Shown in pieces: positions 1-8,871 of a stretch of 64,000 nt of DNA. The notes beneath the pieces are model-generated. The model saw only the letters and a program-made list of their open reading frames with translations, had not been told where the DNA came from and did no database searches. This DNA comes from Actinacidiphila acididurans (lineage in GTDB: Bacteria > Actinomycetota > Actinomycetes > Streptomycetales > Streptomycetaceae), in the NCBI RefSeq assembly GCF_016918855.1, contig NZ_JADKYB010000019.1, forward strand, positions 1 to 64,000, written 5' to 3'. A program made the translations under genes and the position numbers. Position 1 is the stretch's first letter, and every line of letters starts with the position of its first letter.

Positions 1-1383
1 GGGACGGGGGAGGGCCAGGGCGAAGACGCCGGCGAAGATGCCGATGGAGCCGAGGACTTGCCAGCCGTGGTGGTAGGCGGTGACGGCGGCGTGGGTGGTG
101 TGGGGGGTGCCGAGGACGCCGACGAAGACGGCGACGCCGAGGACGGCGCCGATTTGGCGGGCCATGTTGATGATGCCGGAGCCGGTGGCGAAGCGTTGGG
201 GTGGGAGGGCGACGGCGCCGGCAGCGGTGAGGGTGGGGAGGGCGAGGCCGACGCCGATGCCGCCGAGGAGGAAGCCGGGGAGCATGCCGGCGGCGTAGTC
301 GGGGGTGCTGGTGGTGTGCAGGGACCAGGAGCCGACGCCGAGGCCGAAGAGGAGGTTGCCGGCGGCGGCGACGGGGCCGGGGCCGAAGCGGCGGGCGAGG
401 CCGCCGGAGAGGACGGCGAGCGGGGGGACCATGAGGGGGCCGGGGGCCAGGGCGAGGCCGGTGCGCAGGGCGGAGTAGCCCCAGACGTTCTGGCACCACA
501 GGGCCGAGGACAGGATCATGCCGGCGAAGGCCATGGCGAAGACCAGGATGGAGACGTTGGCCACGGTGAAGGGGCCGATGCGCAGCAGGGCCATCTCCAC
601 CACAGGGGCCGGGTGGCGACGGGACTGGAGGAGGAAGAGGACCAGCAGGACGGCGGCGGCGATCAGGCTGCCGACGACGCGGCCGCTGCTCCAGCCCCAT
701 TCGTTGCCCTTGACCAGGCCGAGGGACAGGGCGCCGATGGAGAAGGTGAGCAGGGCGGTGCCGGTCAGGTCGGGGCCGGGGCCGGAGGTGTCGCGGGGCA
801 CGTCGGGCAGCACGCGGGCGCCGACGATCAGGCTGGCCACGCCGACGGGCACGTTGATCAGGAAGACCCAGCGCCAACTGGCCTGCACCAGCAGGCCGCC
901 GAGCACCGGGCCGAGGGCGGCGGCGATGCTGCCGACGGCGCTCCAGACCCGGACCGCGGCGGTGCGGCGCTCGGGCGGGACGATGGCGAGCATCAGGGCG
1001 AGCGAGGTGGGCAGCAGGATCGCGGCGCCGACCGCCTGGAGCAGCCGGGCGGCCACCAGGTAGCCGATGTCACCGGCGGCGGCGCACAATGCGGAGCCGG
1101 CGGTGAACATGGCGAGGCCGAGCAGGAATCCGGGGCGCTGGCCGTGCCGGTCGGCGAGCCGGCCGGCCGGGACGAGCAGGGCGGCGAACACGATCGCGTA
1201 CGCGTTCAGTACCCACGACAGCGATCCGAGCGATGTCCCGCCGAAGTCGTGGCCGACGTCGGGAAGGGCCACATTCACCACGAAGAGGTCGACATTGGCG
1301 ACAAAGACGGCGACGTACACAGTGGCCAGAACGGCCACCGCGCGTGGGGATCGCACTGGCTTCTGATTTCCGCTCTTCGGCAT
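1..1383 (-). CDS. DHA2 (EmrB/QacA) family MFS drug exporter, partial
   Basis: Multidrug-type proton antiporter of the inner membrane. Reading the minus strand from the ATG at 1383 gives 461 codons with no stop before the window edge, so the C-terminus is missing. The N-terminus is MPKSGNQKPVRSPRAVAVLA, followed by a first membrane helix with VNVALPDVGHDF, the loop motif GRLADRHGQR between helices 2 and 3, and a motif C-like GPVLGGLLVQASWRWVFLIN, all typical of 14-helix DHA2 exporters (usually about 480-520 aa). It is divergent from unbL. Enediyne clusters commonly carry such exporters (SgcB type) for self-protection, so export of the enediyne product is a reasonable inference. The family call is firm; the substrate is not shown by sequence. 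Confidence 0.88.
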   Translation of the reverse strand, partial: MPKSGNQKPVRSPRAVAVLATVYVAVFVANVDLFVVNVALPDVGHDFGGTSLGSLSWVLNAYAIVFAALLVPAGRLADRHGQRPGFLLGLAMFTAGSALCAAAGDIGYLVAARLLQAVGAAILLPTSLALMLAIVPPERRTAAVRVWSAVGSIAAALGPVLGGLLVQASWRWVFLINVPVGVASLIVGARVLPDVPRDTSGPGPDLTGTALLTFSIGALSLGLVKGNEWGWSSGRVVGSLIAAAVLLVLFLLQSRRHPAPVVEMALLRIGPFTVANVSILVFAMAFAGMILSSALWCQNVWGYSALRTGLALAPGPLMVPPLAVLSGGLARRFGPGPVAAAGNLLFGLGVGSWSLHTTSTPDYAAGMLPGFLLGGIGVGLALPTLTAAGAVALPPQRFATGSGIINMARQIGAVLGVAVFVGVLGTPHTTHAAVTAYHHGWQVLGSIGIFAGVFALALPRP

Positions 1384-1572
1384 ACAACTCAGGCTAGCGC
1401 CGGGTGATTTGGAATAACACCCCTTCCCGGCCCGGCCGGCCCGGGAGCATTCGATCACTGGCCGAATTCGGGGCCCCGAAGGGGCAGGCAACGTGGGAGT
1501 AGGCCGCCCCGGACCGGAACTGGGACACTCGCAGCGGAATTGCGCCCGTTGGCGGCCGAGAAGGAGGCAACG
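1384..1572. promoter_or_regulatory. Divergent promoter region exporter / unbL
   Basis: A 189-base spacer between the exporter (minus) and unbL (plus) must contain both promoters. It is less GC-rich near 1400-1420 and contains G/C-rich palindromic patches at 1431-1445 and 1469-1487. A strong ribosome binding site, AGGAGG at 1562-1567, lies 5 bases before the TTG at 1573 and decides the start of unbL. I could not pick -10/-35 boxes with confidence. Confidence 0.45.
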
Positions 1573-2553
1573 TTGACCAGTGCGCTGCGATCGCTGAGGC
1601 GCCGTATTCTGACGCCGAGTGATTCCGAGACCGAACTCTCCGTTCGAGGATTCCACGAGAAGGACCCGGAGTCCCGGGACCTGCTGGAGACCGTCGGCCG
1701 AATGTTCCTGCGTGGGTATGCCTTCGCCGCCGAGTGCAGTGACATCCCCGAGGCCGAGGCCAAGCTGGAGACGCTGCCCACCAGGTTCCGCGGCTTCGCG
1801 TACGAGGGCGCCGGGATGGGCTTCGCCGTGCGCGACGGACTGCCCTTCGGCCGGCACGACTTCGTCGACCGGTTCCTGCGGGGCAAGGGCGAGCACCACG
1901 TCTACATGATCTACGTCGGCGTCGGCTGGGCGATGGCCCGGCTGCCGCGGTTCCGGTGGCCGGCGGTGAACGTCACGGACCCGCTGCTGCGCTGGCTGGT
2001 ACTCGACGGGTACGGCTTCCACCAGGCGTACTTCAAGACCGACAAGTACGTCCACCAGCAGTACCAGGAGCCCAACTTCCCCTGGCCGGCCGACGGACCG
2101 AAGTGGTACGTGCAGTCGGCCACCGACCAGGGCATCGGGCGGGCGATGTGGTTCATCGGGGGCACCGACCCGGAGCTGGTGGCCACGATGATCGACAAGT
2201 TCCCCGAGGAGCGGCGGCCCAGCCTGTACAGCGGCGCGGGGCTCGCGGCGACGTACGCGGGCGGCGTGACCGAGGCGGAGCTGCAGAAGTTCGCCGACCG
2301 GGCCGGGAAGCACCTGCCGCAGGTCGCGCAGGCCAGCGCGTTCGCGGCGACCGCCCGGGTGCAGTCGGGGCTGCTGGTGCCGCACACCGACCTGGCCACC
2401 CTGGCGTTCTGCGGGGTGCCGGCGATCGAAGCACACGAGATCAGCCAGGAGACCAAGCCCGTCCCGCCGTTCTCCGGTGACATCCCGCCGTACGAGGTGT
2501 GGCGGCGCCGGCTGGCGGAGCGGTTCGCCGTCACCGAAGGGAGCGGCCGATGA
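1573..2553 (+). CDS. unbL: Enediyne biosynthesis protein UnbL (DUF1702 family)
   Basis: Member of the conserved five-gene enediyne cassette (unbL, unbV, unbU, pksE, tebC); the biochemical role of UnbL is not established. The protein is 326 aa, matching the usual length of about 330 aa, and has the family's conserved RGFAYEGAGMGFAVRDGLP block near residues 65-85, GVGWAMARLP near 115-125 and WFIGGTDPELV near 190-200. I chose the TTG at 1573 because AGGAGG precedes it by 5 bases; an in-frame TTG at 1540 has no such site. Its stop overlaps the P450 start (ATGA), so the two are translationally coupled. Unusually, it is about 10 kb from, and on the opposite strand to, unbV-unbU-pksE. No signal peptide or membrane helix is evident. 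Confidence 0.9.
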   Translation: MTSALRSLRRRILTPSDSETELSVRGFHEKDPESRDLLETVGRMFLRGYAFAAECSDIPEAEAKLETLPTRFRGFAYEGAGMGFAVRDGLPFGRHDFVDRFLRGKGEHHVYMIYVGVGWAMARLPRFRWPAVNVTDPLLRWLVLDGYGFHQAYFKTDKYVHQQYQEPNFPWPADGPKWYVQSATDQGIGRAMWFIGGTDPELVATMIDKFPEERRPSLYSGAGLAATYAGGVTEAELQKFADRAGKHLPQVAQASAFAATARVQSGLLVPHTDLATLAFCGVPAIEAHEISQETKPVPPFSGDIPPYEVWRRRLAERFAVTEGSGR

Positions 2554-3926
2554 CCGTGGTGCAGGAGCGGCCGGCGCGCACAGTGCGCCGGCCGCCCGGG
2601 CCCAGCCGTGCCGAGACGCTGTCCATCCTGCGGCGGATGGTGCGCAACCGGCTGGAAGTGATGCAGGACGTCGCCACGCGGTACGGCGACGTGACCCGGC
2701 TCCCGCTGGGGCCGAAGACCATGTACTTCTTCAACCATCCCGAGTCCGCCAAGCACATCCTGGCCGACAACCCGGCGAACTTCCACAAGGGCATCGGCCT
2801 CGTGCACGCCCGCCGCGCGCTCGGCGACGGGCTGCTCACCAGCGAGGGCGACCTGTGGAAGAAGCAGCGCAAGACGATCCAGCCGGTGTTCCAGGCCAAG
2901 CGGATCAACCGTCAGCTCGGCGCGGTGGCCGAGGAGGCCGACAAGCTGGCCGCGCGGCTGCGGGAGCACGCCGGCGGCGGCGTGGTGGACGTGCGCAAGA
3001 CGATGACCGAGCTCACCCTCGGCGTCCTCGGCCGCACGCTGCTCGACGCCGACCTGAGTGCCTTCAAGACGATCGGTGAGGACTTCGAGGCGGTCCAGGA
3101 CCAGGCGATGTTCGAAATGATGTCGCTGAACTCGGTCCCGGGCTGGGTGCCGCTGCCGCAGCAGCGCCGCTTCCGGCGGGCACAGGCGAACCTGGACCGC
3201 ATCGTCGACCAGCTCGCCGCCGACCGGATCGCCCGGCCGAGCATCGACGGGGACGACGTGGTCTCCCAGCTCATCGAGTCCACGAGCAAGGAGTCCGACC
3301 CGGCGGCGGCCAGGATCCGGATGCGCGACGAGCTGGTGACCCTGCTGCTGGCCGGGCACGAGACCACCGCGTCCACCCTGAGCTGGGCGTTCCTGCTGGT
3401 CGACCAGCACCCGGAGGTGCGCCGGCGGCTGCACGAGGAGGCCGTGGAGGTGCTCGGCACGGGGCAGCCGCTCACGCTGGCGGACATGCACCGGCTGACG
3501 TACACCACGCAGGTCCTCGAAGAGGTCATGCGGCTGTACCCGCCGGTGTGGCTGCTGCCGCGACTGGCCGTGGAGGACGACGAGATCGCCGGCTACCACG
3601 TCCCGGCCGGCGCCGACGTGCTCATCTGCCCGTACACCCTGCACCGGCACCCGGACTTCTGGGAGGACCCCGAGCGGTTCGACCCGGAGCGGTTCGCGCC
3701 GGGCCGGTCCGACCGGCGGTCGCGGTACGCGTACATCCCCTTCGGCGCCGGTCCGCGGTTCTGCGTGGGGAACAGCCTGGGCATGATGGAGGCCACGATC
3801 GTGCTGGCCACTGTCATGCGGGACCTGCGGCTGACGCTCGTGCCGGGCTTCCCGACCGTGCCGGAGCCGCAGCTGACCCTGCGTATCCGCGAAGGCCTGC
3901 CGATGGCCGTGCATTCCATCGCCTGA
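2550..3926 (+). CDS. Cytochrome P450 (enediyne E7-like candidate)
   Basis: Heme monooxygenase of 458 aa, with start ATG at 2550 overlapping the unbL stop and a GAAGGGAG ribosome binding site just upstream. The I-helix AGHETTAS begins at residue 268 (oxygen activation Glu-Thr pair), the K-helix ExxR is E325-R328, and the heme loop FGAGPRFCVG places the thiolate Cys at 405. Full length with no missing catalytic residue. The sequence style (PERFDPERF, YIPFGAGPR) resembles bacterial CYP102/CYP4-like class enzymes that need separate redox partners; none is encoded nearby. Nine-membered enediyne clusters carry a P450 (SgcE7 type) among the core-modifying genes, so oxidation of the enediyne core is inferred from context only. 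Confidence 0.93.
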   Translation: MTVVQERPARTVRRPPGPSRAETLSILRRMVRNRLEVMQDVATRYGDVTRLPLGPKTMYFFNHPESAKHILADNPANFHKGIGLVHARRALGDGLLTSEGDLWKKQRKTIQPVFQAKRINRQLGAVAEEADKLAARLREHAGGGVVDVRKTMTELTLGVLGRTLLDADLSAFKTIGEDFEAVQDQAMFEMMSLNSVPGWVPLPQQRRFRRAQANLDRIVDQLAADRIARPSIDGDDVVSQLIESTSKESDPAAARIRMRDELVTLLLAGHETTASTLSWAFLLVDQHPEVRRRLHEEAVEVLGTGQPLTLADMHRLTYTTQVLEEVMRLYPPVWLLPRLAVEDDEIAGYHVPAGADVLICPYTLHRHPDFWEDPERFDPERFAPGRSDRRSRYAYIPFGAGPRFCVGNSLGMMEATIVLATVMRDLRLTLVPGFPTVPEPQLTLRIREGLPMAVHSIA

Positions 3927-4507
3927 TCCCGCGTCCGAAGCCCGTACTCCGTCGTCGAGAAGCGCGTCCGTCGCACGAGACAACCCGCAACTCCCCCGTA
4001 TCGCCGGTGAATCGGGGCGGCGGCCGGATTCGTCCCCGGCTTTCCGCGTCTTCGCCGGCTTTCCGGGGGGCTGTTCGTCAGAGTTCCGCCGTGATCGCTG
4101 CCGGGCCGGTGCCGCACCGGCCCGGCAGTCGGCTGCACACTGAATCCATCCGGTCCGGCCCGGCGCCGATGATTTTCGCGCGTACTCCAGGTCTTTATTC
4201 CTGAGACTCATGACGTACGCGGTGTGGGTCGGCCGGCCGCCGGGTCCTCCCCTGCCGCCGGGCCGGCTCCACGGGCCACTGTGGAGACCCGATGGCAGGC
4301 ACTTGGAGGACGGCCGCTGAACCGGTCGCGGGGGCGACGTCCCCCCGGTCGGCCGGCGCGCCGCGGGTGCCGCGGTACGGGTCGGCGGCGGCCCTGGTGC
4401 GGGCAGGGCTGCGCGAAGGTGCCGCGGGCACGGACCCGGGCACGACGGACGGAGCCGGCGGGCCGGCCGCGGTGGGGCCGGTCCGGCCGGCGTGCCGACC
4501 GCTTCGG
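3927..4507. other. Convergent intergenic spacer with terminator
   Basis: A 581-base stretch between the P450 (plus) and the sigma factor (minus), both ending into it. The only structure I can support is the strong hairpin at 4098-4128. The remaining sequence is GC-rich with no reading frame that looks like a protein on either strand. Confidence 0.5.
4098..4128 (+). terminator. Hairpin terminator after the P450 gene
   Basis: CTGCCGGGCCGG, a 7-base loop, then CCGGCCCGGCAG: a perfect 12-bp stem, about 170 bases after the P450 stop. There is no T-run, as is usual for actinobacterial hairpins. Confidence 0.6.
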
Positions 4508-5590
4508 TCAGGCCGAACAGGACGGCACGGTCGGCGCCGGGGGCATGGTGGCGGGCAGCCGCATGGGCAGCCCGAAGGTGCGGAACAGCGACGTGTCGCG
4601 GAACGCGTGGATCGCCAGGACCTTGTGGTCGCGCAGCGTCAGCACCTGGAGGGCGTCGGCGTGGTAGGAGCCGTCGGGCTCGCGCCAGTACGTGGCCAGG
4701 GTCGGCTGGCCGCCGTTGGCGGTGGTGTGGGTCAGGCGCAGCACGCCGGGCGCGGTGAAGATCCTGTTCCGCACGAAGCGGCCGACGTTCGCCGGGCCGA
4801 AGAACCAGTTGCGTTCAGGGGGCATCTCCAGCCGGACCTCGTCGTGCAGCAGCCGCAGCAGCCCGTCGATGTCGGCGTTCTCGAACGCCTTGACGTACTG
4901 GTCGAGCAGCACGCGGTGATTGGCGTCCAGCGGGGAGTCGGTGATGTCGTCCTCTTCCGGCGCCGTCTGGGCGAGCTGGGCCCGGGCCCGCTGGAGGGCG
5001 CTGTTGACCGCGGCGACGCTGGTGTCGAGGAGTTCGGCCACCTCGGAGGCCCGCCAGGCGAGCACGTCCCGCAGGATCAGCACGGCCCGCTGCTTGGGCG
5101 GCAGTTGCTGGAGCGCCACGATCATGGCCAGGCGTACGCTGCCGCGTTCGGCGACGATCGCGGCCGGGTCGTGGGCGATGGAGCCCGACGGGGAGTCGGG
5201 CAGCGGCTGCACCCAGGAGACCTCGAGGCCGGCCCGGTTCAACGGGGCGTCCGGGTCGTCGCTGGGCATGCCGAGACCGGCGGGGACGAAGCGGCGGCTC
5301 TTGTGCTCGAGTGCGGTCAGGCAGGCCGCCGTCGCGATCCGGTAGAGCCAGAACCGCAGGCTGGAGCGGCCCTCGAAGCTCTGGTAACCGCGCCAGGCGC
5401 GCAGGTAGGTCTCCTGGACCAGGTCCTCGGCGTCGTGCACGGAGCCGAGCATGCGGTAGCAGTGCGCCACCAGTTCGGTACGGAAGGGCGCGGCCGCTTG
5501 GACGAATTCCTCCCGGTCCGCCCGCTCCTCCTCCGCCGCCAGGTCCGGCTCCGCCACCCCGGCCGGCGGCTGGCTGGGCAAGGTGTTCAC
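4508..5590 (-). CDS. ECF RNA polymerase sigma factor with SnoaL-like C-terminal domain
   Basis: A sigma-70 family factor of the SigX5/TIGR02960 type, 360 aa from the GTG at 5590. Region 2 is seen as VHDAEDLVQETYLRAWRGYQ (about residues 50-70), region 4 as LPPKQRAVLILRDVLAW followed by a helix-turn-helix (about 160-205), and residues about 220-350 form the SnoaL-like domain that in related ECF groups modulates activity (EMPPERNWFFGP, ADALQVLTLRDHKVLAIHAF). GAGGGA at 5597-5602 lies 6 bases before the GTG at 5590; a longer start at 5611 has no such site. It sits inside the enediyne locus between unbL-P450 and the GMC oxidoreductase, so it may control this cluster, but no anti-sigma gene is nearby and its target promoters are unknown. 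Confidence 0.9.
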   Translation of the reverse strand: MNTLPSQPPAGVAEPDLAAEEERADREEFVQAAAPFRTELVAHCYRMLGSVHDAEDLVQETYLRAWRGYQSFEGRSSLRFWLYRIATAACLTALEHKSRRFVPAGLGMPSDDPDAPLNRAGLEVSWVQPLPDSPSGSIAHDPAAIVAERGSVRLAMIVALQQLPPKQRAVLILRDVLAWRASEVAELLDTSVAAVNSALQRARAQLAQTAPEEDDITDSPLDANHRVLLDQYVKAFENADIDGLLRLLHDEVRLEMPPERNWFFGPANVGRFVRNRIFTAPGVLRLTHTTANGGQPTLATYWREPDGSYHADALQVLTLRDHKVLAIHAFRDTSLFRTFGLPMRLPATMPPAPTVPSCSA

Positions 5591-6161
5591 CACGACTCCC
5601 TCGGTCGACACGAAACTGCACCTGGTGGTAGAGACCCGTGAAGGCCGGAAAACTCATCGCTGGTGTCTTCCCCTCTTCCGGACGAATGACGCGCGGTGTC
5701 ACGGGGTTGACGACACGCCTGGTGGCGGGCCTGCGGACCGGGCCGGACGCGGGGCGCGGGTGCGCGGTGGCAGGTGCCGCAGGGGTGAGCGGGCTGCGGG
5801 CAACGGCGGAGTAGCGGTCCGACCCCGCTCGGCAACATGCTCAATGCTGGAAGTTCGGGGCCGGCGCACGCCCGGCGAATTCCCTTTCTCTCCCCGTGGA
5901 ATCCCGAAATCAATAGGCGACCCGTGGATCGTGCCCGGGTCGGCCCCCCCACTCTCCTGGCCCGGTTTTCGGGGCGACTCCCCGATGCCCCGAAAACGTT
6001 CTTCTCGCACGTTGCTCTTTGCCAATCACAAGGGTCAGGCAACCCGGTCAGGGCAATCGAGGAGAAGACAGGGGAACCTTTCGCACCGAAAATTCAATGA
6101 CAGCTCGTGACCATCCTGGATTCCGCGCGCGTGGAATCCACGACTCCCCCGAGGATGTTCC
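5591..6161. promoter_or_regulatory. Divergent spacer sigma factor / GMC oxidoreductase
   Basis: A 571-base region upstream of both the sigma factor and the GMC oxidoreductase, partly lower in GC (5850-6110) than the genes beside it, as expected for promoters. An inverted repeat at 6117-6140 is listed separately. No convincing small gene seen. Confidence 0.45.
6117..6140 (+). promoter_or_regulatory. Inverted repeat before the GMC oxidoreductase
   Basis: TGGATTCC, 8 bases (GCGCGCGT), GGAATCCA: a perfect 8-bp inverted repeat ending 21 bases before the ATG at 6162. The position fits an operator or a leader hairpin. The ribosome binding site is the GAGG at 6151-6154. Confidence 0.5.
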
Positions 6162-7706
6162 ATGACGCAATCCTATGACGACATTGTCATCGGGTCCGGC
6201 TCGGCCGGCGCCACGCTGGCCGCACGACTGACCCAGGACCCGTCGCGCCGCGTGCTGTTGCTCGAGGCCGGACCCGATTTCCCCAACATCGAAGACATCC
6301 CGCACGGCGTTGTCAACGGGGCCGCGATGTCCCTGGCCGACGAGGACTGGAAATTCCGGGCGGAAATCATGGATGGCCGCCGGATCCTTTTCCCGCGCGG
6401 CAAGATAACCGGCGGCTCCTCGGCCGTGGGTGCCACCATCGCGCTGCGCGGTGTCCCGGAGAACTTCGAGTCGTGGGCCGCGGAAGGAAACCCGGAGTGG
6501 ACCTGGGACAAGGTCCTGCCGTTCTACAAGAAGCTCGAGGACGACGCCAACTACGACAACGAGTACCACGGCAAGGGCGGCCCGTACTCGATACGCCGGT
6601 GGCGGCAGGACGAGCTGACCCCGGTGGCGAAGGCCTTCGTACAGGCGAGCCTGGCGGCCGGGTTCGCCGAGGTCGAGGACCACAACCACCCGGAGGCGAC
6701 GGGCGTCGGCCCGATCCCGACCAACCGCTGGGACTGGCGCCGGCTGTCCACCGCGATGGCCTACCTCACCCCGGACGTGCGGGCCCGGGAGAACCTGACG
6801 ATCCAGGCCAACACCCTGGTCCACAAGGTGCTGTTCGAGGGCAACAAGGCCGTCGGCGTGGAGATCTCCGCCGGGTCGGGAGCCACGGAGCAGGTCCGCG
6901 GCACCCGCGTCATCGTCTCCGCGGGTGCGGTCAACTCGCCCACGCTGCTCATGCGTTCGGGCATCGGGCCGGCCGAGGACCTCAAGCGGCTGGGCATCGA
7001 CGTGATCCTGGACCGGCCGGGCGTCGGCGAGAACCTGGGGGACCACCCGCGCACGGGTGTGTTCATGCGGCCCAGGGCCGGTGTCATCAACACCTCCGAC
7101 GTGTTCATGCAGACCATCCTGCGGACCACCGCCAAGGGGTCCACCAAGTTCAACGACCTCCAGTACTACATGGTCAGCCACTTCGACCTGGGCCTGTTCC
7201 CCGACCTGCACGTGCTGGCCGGCAGCAAGGTCGTCCTCGGCGTCATGGTGGTGGACCAGCAGCCCGAGTCGCGCGGGCGGCTGCGGCTGAACAGCCTCGA
7301 CCCGGCGGCGGGCCCGGACATCGACCTGAACTTCCTGTCCGCCGAGCGTGACATGGACAAGCTGGTCGACTCCGTGCGCGTGTGCTGGGAGCTGACCCAG
7401 CACCCGGACATCGCGTCCAAGGGCGAGGGCACCATCGTGCTCAACGACCAGATCGTCAACGACGACGACATGGTCCGCCAGTACATACGCAGGAGCCTGG
7501 ACAGCGGCTACCACCCGGTCGGCACCGCCAAGCTCGGCCCGGAGAGCGACGAGATGGCCGTGGTGAGCGAGAAGCTCCAGGTGCACGGCTTCGAGAACCT
7601 CTACCTGGCCGACGCCTCGGTGATGCCGAGCATCGTCAGCTGCAACACCAACCTCACCTCGATCATGATCGGCGAGCGGATGGCGCACTACCTCCAGGAG
7701 GGCTGA
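6162..7706 (+). CDS. GMC family FAD-dependent oxidoreductase (enediyne E9-like)
   Basis: Glucose-methanol-choline oxidoreductase of 514 aa, which oxidises an alcohol with FAD. The FAD-binding GSGSAG is at residues 11-16, the GMC signature GKITGGSSAVGATIALRG is near residues 82-100, and the C-terminal catalytic pair is H451 (in HPVGTAKLG) and N495 (in CNTNL), 44 residues apart as in the family. The length is standard and no residue is missing. Nine-membered enediyne clusters have an oxidoreductase of this type (E9) acting on the core or its precursors, which is the best contextual guess. It is followed on the same strand by a small membrane protein and the AhpD-SDR pair, probably cotranscribed in part. 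Confidence 0.93.
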   Translation: MTQSYDDIVIGSGSAGATLAARLTQDPSRRVLLLEAGPDFPNIEDIPHGVVNGAAMSLADEDWKFRAEIMDGRRILFPRGKITGGSSAVGATIALRGVPENFESWAAEGNPEWTWDKVLPFYKKLEDDANYDNEYHGKGGPYSIRRWRQDELTPVAKAFVQASLAAGFAEVEDHNHPEATGVGPIPTNRWDWRRLSTAMAYLTPDVRARENLTIQANTLVHKVLFEGNKAVGVEISAGSGATEQVRGTRVIVSAGAVNSPTLLMRSGIGPAEDLKRLGIDVILDRPGVGENLGDHPRTGVFMRPRAGVINTSDVFMQTILRTTAKGSTKFNDLQYYMVSHFDLGLFPDLHVLAGSKVVLGVMVVDQQPESRGRLRLNSLDPAAGPDIDLNFLSAERDMDKLVDSVRVCWELTQHPDIASKGEGTIVLNDQIVNDDDMVRQYIRRSLDSGYHPVGTAKLGPESDEMAVVSEKLQVHGFENLYLADASVMPSIVSCNTNLTSIMIGERMAHYLQEG

Positions 7707-7752
7707 CCGCCCACCTGGAAGCAGGGTGCCGGCACGAACCCGGGAGACGTGC

Positions 7753-7968
7753 ATGAAGCTGCCCAGGGCGCGGACGCGGGGGGAAGGGCCGCGCTCCCGC
7801 CACTGGATCGCCGAACCCCTCCCGCTCGCCGGAGCGGTGCTGCTCACCGCGGCGGGCGCGGGGATCGGCTGGCGGGTGCACCTCCTGCCGGGCGCGGGCA
7901 CCGGCGCCGCGATCGGGCTCCTGGTCGCGGTGGCCCTGGCCGTGTTCGTCGGTCACGGATGGCGGTGA
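7753..7968 (+). CDS. Small two-helix membrane protein, function unknown
   Basis: A 71-aa protein with a basic N-terminus (MKLPRARTRGEGPRSRHW) and two hydrophobic segments, about residues 26-43 and 53-68, with a short Gly/Pro-rich turn between them and a short C-terminal tail. GGGAGA precedes the ATG at 7753 by 6 bases. It lies 46 bases after the GMC gene on the same strand, so is probably in its operon. I do not recognise a family. Confidence 0.6.
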   Translation: MKLPRARTRGEGPRSRHWIAEPLPLAGAVLLTAAGAGIGWRVHLLPGAGTGAAIGLLVAVALAVFVGHGWR

Positions 7969-8250
7969 CGGCCGGCATCCGGTATCCCCAGCAGGGCCGT
8001 GTGGTCCCATCGGACGATGGGTCGCACGGCCCTCGTCCGTATTCGTCCGAAGTGCGTCCGAATTCATCGGTACCGCCCGGCACAGGGCAATCTCGAAGAT
8101 AGCCGGTCATCACCTGTCTGCCAAAATTTCCGGGAAGGCGCGCCAGGAATTTCCGCCGCCAAATCATCCCCGGAATGGACCGGCCGCGTTCTTCGACCGA
8201 CCTTCGACCGACGCAGCCGTCTGCCGTCCATGGAGAATTGGAGTCAGTTC

Positions 8251-8871
8251 ATGGGAGACCAGCAGAACGTCGTCCCGGGTGTCCGCGTACCGATGATCGG
8301 CGAGGAGAACGCGGAAGGCCGCACCGCCGAACTCTACGACCGCATCAAGACCGGTACCAAGCTTCCTTTCGTGCCGGACATGTTCCGCCTCGTGTCCTCC
8401 CGGCCGGACCTGATGGAGGTCCTGATCACCGGGTACATGGGCGTCTTCAGCGACGGTGTCCTGCCGCGTGCCACGCGGGAGATGATTTCCGCCTGGAGCT
8501 CCAAGGTCAACGGCTGCCCCTACTGCGTGGGCACCCACAACTGGTTCCTCTCCCAGTTCGGCGGCAGCGAGGAGCTGACCCACGCGATCTCGCACGCGAA
8601 CCACCCCGAGGAACTGCCGCTCGACGAGAAGACCCTCGCGCTGATGAAGCTCGTCACCCAGGTGTCCACCGCGGCGTACAAGATCACCGACGCGGACTGG
8701 GAGCGGGTCGAGGCCGCCGGCTGGAGCAACGAGGAGATGGTGGAGGCCGTGTTCACCTCGGCCCTGTTCGCCATGATCAACCGGCTGGTGGACGGCTTCG
8801 GCCTGGGCACCACGGTGACCCGCAGCCGGATCTCGCAGCAGGACGACGCCGAAGCAGAATCGGTCGCGTGA
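8251..8871 (+). CDS. AhpD/carboxymuconolactone decarboxylase-type peroxidase-related protein
   Basis: A 206-aa protein of the CMD/AhpD fold, small helical proteins that use a CxxC disulfide to reduce peroxides or a related substrate. The redox site is GCPYCVGTH: C89, C92 and H96. Upstream, LPRATREMI leads into the site helix as in peroxidase-related (TIGR01926-like) members. I chose ATG 8251, preceded by GGAG at a 7-base spacing, over the ATG at 8230. The stop overlaps the next ATG by one base (TGATG), coupling it to the SDR. In an enediyne locus a thiol-peroxidase-like protein could act in redox self-protection or on a biosynthetic intermediate; both are inference. A second CxxC protein of the same superfamily follows at 9856. 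Confidence 0.85.
   Translation: MGDQQNVVPGVRVPMIGEENAEGRTAELYDRIKTGTKLPFVPDMFRLVSSRPDLMEVLITGYMGVFSDGVLPRATREMISAWSSKVNGCPYCVGTHNWFLSQFGGSEELTHAISHANHPEELPLDEKTLALMKLVTQVSTAAYKITDADWERVEAAGWSNEEMVEAVFTSALFAMINRLVDGFGLGTTVTRSRISQQDDAEAESVA

Noticed and set aside
58-1407. A 449-codon plus-strand frame rich in Gly, Ala, Asp and Glu
   Set aside because: Complement of the MFS exporter; it is the mirror of hydrophobic codons on the other strand.
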